Origin: Burkholderia sp. BCC1644
GTDB lineage: Bacteria > Pseudomonadota > Gammaproteobacteria > Burkholderiales > Burkholderiaceae
DNA length: 64,000 nt
Direction of reading: 5' to 3'
Assembly: GCF_902833225.1 (NCBI RefSeq)
Contig: NZ_CADFEI010000001.1
Location: forward strand, 310,001-374,000
Position numbers and translations under genes: made by a program. This document shows positions 60,030 through 64,000 of this stretch, one piece after another (the first letter of the stretch is position 1; each line of letters starts with the position of its first letter). Below the pieces are notes generated by a model. That model saw nothing but the letters and a program-made list of their open reading frames with translations. It did no database searches and was not told where the DNA came from.

Positions 60030-62606
60030 ATGCACCCTTTTCAGTCGAGCTCCACCCGCGTGAATCGCCGAAACGTGTCGTCAGTGCGTGCCTTCTGTGC
60101 CAGATGGGTCGCGCGCGCCCAACCCGTCGCGGCTGCCGCCGTCGCGCGGGTCAAGCCTCTCGCCGCCACCGCGTGGCGCCATGTCCGTCACCCGACGCGC
60201 CGCGGCGTGCTGCTCACGGCTGCCGCCGTGCCGGCGCTGTTCCTGGTGTACGTGGTCGTGCTGATTCCGTTCACGCCGGGCATCGGCGACATCCGCAAGG
60301 CGCGCGTCGACCAGCCCGCACAAGTGCTGTCCGCCGACGGCAAGCTGCTGGCCGAATTCAAGCCGTCGAACCGCGAGTGGGTGCCGCTCAAGCAGATCTC
60401 GCCGCACATGGTCGACGCGCTGATCGCGACCGAGGATCACCGCTTCTACGAGCATCACGGCCTCGACTGGAAGCGCACGGCGTCGGCCGCGCTCCATACC
60501 TTCTCGGGCAGCCGCCAGGGCGGCTCGACGATCACGCAACAGCTCGCCCGCAACCTGTATCCGGACGAGATCGGCCGCGCGCCGACGCTCACGCGCAAGG
60601 TGAAGGAGGCGATCACCGCGCTGAAGATCGAGGCGGTCTACAGCAAGGACCAGATCCTCGAGACCTACCTGAACACGGTGCCGTTCCTGTACAACGCGTA
60701 CGGCGTCGAGATGGCCGCGCGCACCTATTTCGACAAGTCGGCCGACGAGCTCGACGTGCTCGACAGCGCGACGCTCGTCGGGATGCTGAAGGGCAACAGC
60801 TATTACAACCCGGTGCTGAACCCCGAGCGCGCGCTGCAGCGGCGCAACACGGTGCTCGGCCAGATGGTGAAGTACGGCAAGCTGTCGCCCGCGCAGTTCG
60901 CGCAATTGCAGCGCCGGCCGCTGCGCATCGACTTCGAGCGCCAGAAGGAGCCGCCGGGGCCGGCGCCGCATTTTGCGCAGCAGCTGCGCAAATGGCTGAT
61001 CGCATGGGCCGACCGCAACGACTACAACATCTATTCGGACGGGCTGATCGTGCGCACGACGATCGACTCGCGGCTGCAGCAGATGGCGACGCAGGCGCTC
61101 ACGTTGCAGGGCAACCAGCTGCAGGGCATCGCGAATAACGCATGGAGCGGCCGCGACGGCTGCGGCACCGACAACGAGGTGTTCCGCACCTTCATGCGCG
61201 AGTCGCCCGAGTACAAGGCCGCGCAGGACGCCGGCAAGGACGACGCGGCCGCGATGAAGCTGCTCGCGGGCGACCGCGGCTTCATGCGTGCGCTGTGCAA
61301 GGCGAAGACCGACGTGCAGGCCGGCTTCCTCGCCATCGACCCGCGCGACGGGCAGATCCGTGCGTGGGTCGGCAGCCGCGATTTCACCAGCGAGCCGTTC
61401 GACCACGTCGCGCAGGCGCGACGCCAGCCGGGCTCGACGTTCAAGCCGTTCGTCTATGGCGTCGCGTTCGCGAACGGGATGAAGCCGGACGACACGTTCA
61501 TCGACCAGCCGGTCGAGATCCCGCTGAAGGGCGGCGAGATCTGGCGGCCGAACGACGACGTGCCGCCGACCGGCAAGCCGATGACGCTGCGCGACGCGAT
61601 CGCGCTGTCGCGCAACCGGATCACCGCGCAAGTGATGGAGAAGGTCGGGCCGGCCGCCGTCGCACGGCTCGCACGCGACATGGGCGTGCGCGAAAGTCCG
61701 CTCGAACGCGTGCCGTCGCTCGCGCTCGGCACGAGTCCCGTCACGCTGAAGGAAATGGTCGCGTCGTACGCGACGATCGCGAACGGCGGGCTGTACGTCG
61801 AGCCGCAGATGGTCACGCGCATCGAGAACCGCCAGGGCGAGGTGCTCGCCGAATACGCGCCGGCGCCGCCCGAGCGCGCACTCGACGCCGAAACCGACAA
61901 GACCCTGCTCGGTGTGATGCGCGACGTCGTCACGCGCGGCACCGGCGGCAGCATCCGCACGCGCTTCGGGATCCGCGGCGACGTGGCCGGCAAGACCGGC
62001 ACGACGCAAGACAACGCGGACGGCTGGTTCATCCTGATGCAGCCGGGCCTCGTTGCCGGCGCGTGGGTCGGCTTCGACGACGGCCGCGTGACGCTGCGCA
62101 GCGATTACTGGGGGCAGGGCGCGCACAGCGCGCTGCCGATCGTCGGCGATTTCTTCCAGCGCGCGCAACGTGCCCGGATCGTCGACGCGAAGGCGAAATT
62201 CGATACCGAGCCGTCACCCGGCTGGTTCGCCTCGCTGCGCGAGCGCGTGACGGACCTGTTCGACACGTGGTTCCCGCCCGAACCGAAGAAGGCGCCCGCG
62301 CCCGGCAGGGCGCAGCGAATCGAGCGTCCGCCCGAAGCCGACGAAGGCGCGGCATCGGACGCGTCGGCGGCGTCGGCGCCCGAAGCCGCGTCCGGCGGTG
62401 TCGTCGAGGAGTGGGTGCCGGCATCCGAAGTGGCCGCATCGGCCGCTGCCTTGTCGGCGGGCGCCTCGCAACCGCAGCCCGCGCAGCCGCCGGCGAGCGC
62501 CAGCATGACAAGCGGCAGCAGCGCGGGCATCGGCGCAGCGTCGCCCGCCGCACCGGTCCAGCCTCCCGCGCCGTCCGCTCCCGACGCGACCGGCGCGTCG
62601 CAGTAA
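60030..62606 (+). CDS. Class A penicillin-binding protein (PBP1A-like)
   Basis: An 858-residue bifunctional peptidoglycan synthase. One N-terminal membrane segment (about residues 58-80) anchors it in the inner membrane. The glycosyltransferase (GT51) domain about 100-290 has catalytic Glu135 in ATEDHRFYEHHG and the QGGSTITQQLARN motif. The transpeptidase domain has Ser469-x-x-Lys472 (GSTFK), Ser527-Arg-Asn529 and Lys655-Thr-Gly657. The C-terminal tail of about 120 residues is rich in Ala, Pro and Ser and looks disordered. The ATG at 60030 is chosen; an ATG at 59946 lies inside the upstream terminator. A second copy is expected on the main chromosome. Confidence 0.92.
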   Translation: MHPFQSSSTRVNRRNVSSVRAFCARWVARAQPVAAAAVARVKPLAATAWRHVRHPTRRGVLLTAAAVPALFLVYVVVLIPFTPGIGDIRKARVDQPAQVLSADGKLLAEFKPSNREWVPLKQISPHMVDALIATEDHRFYEHHGLDWKRTASAALHTFSGSRQGGSTITQQLARNLYPDEIGRAPTLTRKVKEAITALKIEAVYSKDQILETYLNTVPFLYNAYGVEMAARTYFDKSADELDVLDSATLVGMLKGNSYYNPVLNPERALQRRNTVLGQMVKYGKLSPAQFAQLQRRPLRIDFERQKEPPGPAPHFAQQLRKWLIAWADRNDYNIYSDGLIVRTTIDSRLQQMATQALTLQGNQLQGIANNAWSGRDGCGTDNEVFRTFMRESPEYKAAQDAGKDDAAAMKLLAGDRGFMRALCKAKTDVQAGFLAIDPRDGQIRAWVGSRDFTSEPFDHVAQARRQPGSTFKPFVYGVAFANGMKPDDTFIDQPVEIPLKGGEIWRPNDDVPPTGKPMTLRDAIALSRNRITAQVMEKVGPAAVARLARDMGVRESPLERVPSLALGTSPVTLKEMVASYATIANGGLYVEPQMVTRIENRQGEVLAEYAPAPPERALDAETDKTLLGVMRDVVTRGTGGSIRTRFGIRGDVAGKTGTTQDNADGWFILMQPGLVAGAWVGFDDGRVTLRSDYWGQGAHSALPIVGDFFQRAQRARIVDAKAKFDTEPSPGWFASLRERVTDLFDTWFPPEPKKAPAPGRAQRIERPPEADEGAASDASAASAPEAASGGVVEEWVPASEVAASAAALSAGASQPQPAQPPASASMTSGSSAGIGAASPAAPVQPPAPSAPDATGASQ

Positions 62607-62685
62607 CGAAGCCGTTCAGATTTCGCGCGATGCTGCCGTAATCAAGTTGTCACGACAGCTCGCGCGGTCGCTCCGCGCCTTTCCG

Positions 62686-63561
62686 ATGCGGCTTCCCACC
62701 GACTACGTCGCGCTCGCGCGCGACGATCTCACCGCCGGCGTTCCGCTCGGCTTCGATCTCTACGATGCCGACGGCGCGGCGCTGCTGCCGGCCGGCACGA
62801 CACTGCGCGACGCCGCGCAGCATGCGTTCCTGTTCGATCATTTCCGGCCCGTGCGCCGGCGCGATGACGCCGAAGCCGAGCCGCACGCGCCAGACGCGGT
62901 GCCGCACGCCACGCGGATGGGATTGTCGGCGGGCGCCGCGATCGGCATTCGCCGCCGGGTCGGCACGACCCGCGCGTTGCAGCGCTGCCGGCTGATCGGC
63001 GTCGCTGCGTCGGGCGCGCTGTTCGTCGAACCGAAGCCCGCGGCCGTACTCGAATTCGCGCGCGGCGACGACATCGAGGCGGTCGCGATCGGCCGCGCCG
63101 CGGTGTCCCGTTTCGGCGCGACGGTCGAGGCGGTGCAGGCATCGGGCGCCACACCGTTCATGATCCTGTCGCCGCCCGGCTTCGTCGACCGGCTGCGCAC
63201 GCGCGCGGAACCGCGCGTACCGGTGCGGATCGCGGCCTGCTGCGCCGGTGGCGCCGAGGGGGTGGAAGGCATCGGGATGGTGCACGACATCAGCCTGAGC
63301 GGGCTGTCGATTGCCGTCGACCGGCCGATCGCGGCAACCGGCGAGCCGTTGCGCGTGTTGCTTCCGTTCGAAACGGGCGGACGCGTCGAGTTGCTGGCGC
63401 TGGACGGCACCGTGCGCGCCGTGCATGCCGATCCGTCTGCGCCGGCGCTGACGCTGCATCACGCGGCATTCGGCGAAACCGCCGATGGCGATCTGGTCCG
63501 CCTGAAGGCGCTGCTGTTCGACCGGCTGATGGCATCGGTGGATACCGACCACCTGCGCTGA
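62686..63561 (+). CDS. PilZ-domain protein (YcgR-like)
   Basis: A 291-residue protein with a C-terminal PilZ domain binding cyclic di-GMP: RxxxR appears in RTRAEPRVPVRIAA and the second motif in HDISLSGLSIAVDRP. The N-terminal half (about 1-180) resembles the YcgR N domain, suggesting a brake on flagellar rotation or another output. The ATG at 62686 is chosen; a TTG at 62647 is in frame but has no ribosome site. It may be served by the GGDEF protein at 2910, among others. No signal peptide is seen. Confidence 0.83.
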   Translation: MRLPTDYVALARDDLTAGVPLGFDLYDADGAALLPAGTTLRDAAQHAFLFDHFRPVRRRDDAEAEPHAPDAVPHATRMGLSAGAAIGIRRRVGTTRALQRCRLIGVAASGALFVEPKPAAVLEFARGDDIEAVAIGRAAVSRFGATVEAVQASGATPFMILSPPGFVDRLRTRAEPRVPVRIAACCAGGAEGVEGIGMVHDISLSGLSIAVDRPIAATGEPLRVLLPFETGGRVELLALDGTVRAVHADPSAPALTLHHAAFGETADGDLVRLKALLFDRLMASVDTDHLR

Positions 63562-63680
63562 CACGTAGCGGGGTCCGCAACGAGGTATTCGGTGCGCGAA
63601 CGCCGATAATCGTCTGATGATTCGGCTTATTCCCGCGAGATTGTACGGTTTCCGTCAACAGTGAATTTGCGATTTAAGTA

Positions 63681-63709
63681 TTTACCCTGATAGCCGCGCC
63701 TCCTAGACT
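63681..63709 (+). promoter_or_regulatory. Candidate promoter of the second DUF4148 gene
   Basis: TTTACC (63681-63686) and TAGACT (63704-63709) are separated by 17 bases, giving a leader of about 60 bases before the ATG at 63775. Confidence 0.45.
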
Positions 63710-63774
63710 TCTACTCATGCGCAACGACCTCGAGTCCGAAGCGCCTGACAAAACAATCCTGGAGGTAACGCATC

Positions 63775-64000
63775 ATGAAATCGCTGATCAAGGCAGTTGC
63801 ACTGGCCGCCCTGGTGGCCGCACCGGTCGTCTCGTTCGCCCAATCGAACCAGCAGCCGCTGACGCGCGCGCAAGTGCGCGCCGAGCTGGTCCAGCTCGAA
63901 AAGGCCGGCTACAACCCGAACGACTGGATGAACTACCCGGAAAACATCCAGGCCGCGCAGGCCAAGATCGCCGCCGCGCAGAACACCGGCGCGCAAGCCG
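63775..64000 (+). CDS. DUF4148 small secreted protein (cut by window end)
   Basis: The first 75 codons of a DUF4148 gene. The signal peptide is MKSLIKAVALAALVAAPVVSFAQ (cleavage after SFA), followed by LTRAQVRAELVQLEKAGYNPNDWMNYPENIQAAQAKI, the DUF4148 core. GGAGGT at 63761-63766 supports the start. It is a paralogue of the gene at 30698-31000, sharing LTRAQV.xEL..LE..GYNP and the YPE motif. The 3' end lies outside the window. Confidence 0.9.
   Translation, partial: MKSLIKAVALAALVAAPVVSFAQSNQQPLTRAQVRAELVQLEKAGYNPNDWMNYPENIQAAQAKIAAAQNTGAQA

Overview
The window reads as a high-GC betaproteobacterium, most likely Burkholderia (cepacia-complex type). The reasons are the codon use, the density of LysR/AraC/GntR-regulated catabolic and transport genes, the Burkholderia-type trimeric porin, two copies of the small secreted DUF4148 family, and the Tae4/Tai4 pair. 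The gene content (many transporters, facultative catabolism, few housekeeping genes) suggests a secondary chromosome. I see no rRNA, tRNA, CRISPR array, integrase or insertion sequence. The placement is by inspection only; no database search was made.

Layout. 1-11 kb: two tandem paralogous MFS permeases, a GAF-PAS-PAS-GGDEF protein, a short-chain dehydrogenase divergent from a DJ-1/AraC regulator, an epoxide hydrolase, a cupin protein, and a marR-membrane protein-MFS exporter operon behind a palindromic operator. A 7-bp minisatellite lies at 11081-11150. 11-15 kb: a beta-alanine catabolism unit (LysR regulator, omega-amino acid:pyruvate aminotransferase, methylmalonate-semialdehyde dehydrogenase). 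15-34 kb: small secreted proteins, EamA and AEC transporters, an AraC/P450 pair, a LuxR/APC permease/P1 peptidase unit, an FUSC efflux protein with a LysR partner, a porin, and a CodA-like deaminase with an altered active-site neighbour.

34-44 kb: a ClC channel with a terminator-shaped hairpin in its leader; two lower-GC cassettes (a small membrane protein plus DUF1493 protein, and the T6SS amidase effector Tae4 with its immunity protein Tai4); a short-chain fatty acid transporter; and a four-gene catabolic operon (GntR, SDR, beta-keto acid cleavage enzyme, MFS). 44-52.5 kb: a methyltransferase, a di-heme peroxidase with a lipoprotein phosphoesterase, a DMT permease, and an Lrp-regulated aromatic amino acid unit (permease plus aromatic aminotransferase).

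52.5-64 kb: a compact low-oxygen module (lone receiver and FNR-type regulator facing DUF1488, a small protein and an HPF-like ribosome factor, the latter behind an FNR box at -41.5 from a predicted start site). Next is a trans-3-hydroxy-L-proline unit: pyrroline-2-carboxylate reductase, GntR, substrate-binding protein and T3LHyp dehydratase, with repeated TTCTGG/CCAGAA half-sites. The window ends with a class A penicillin-binding protein, a PilZ protein, and a DUF4148 gene cut by the window edge. The most interesting observations are the FNR module, the hydroxyproline cluster with its operators, the perfect 12-bp dyad at 55501-55530, the heptanucleotide array, and the two low-GC cassettes.
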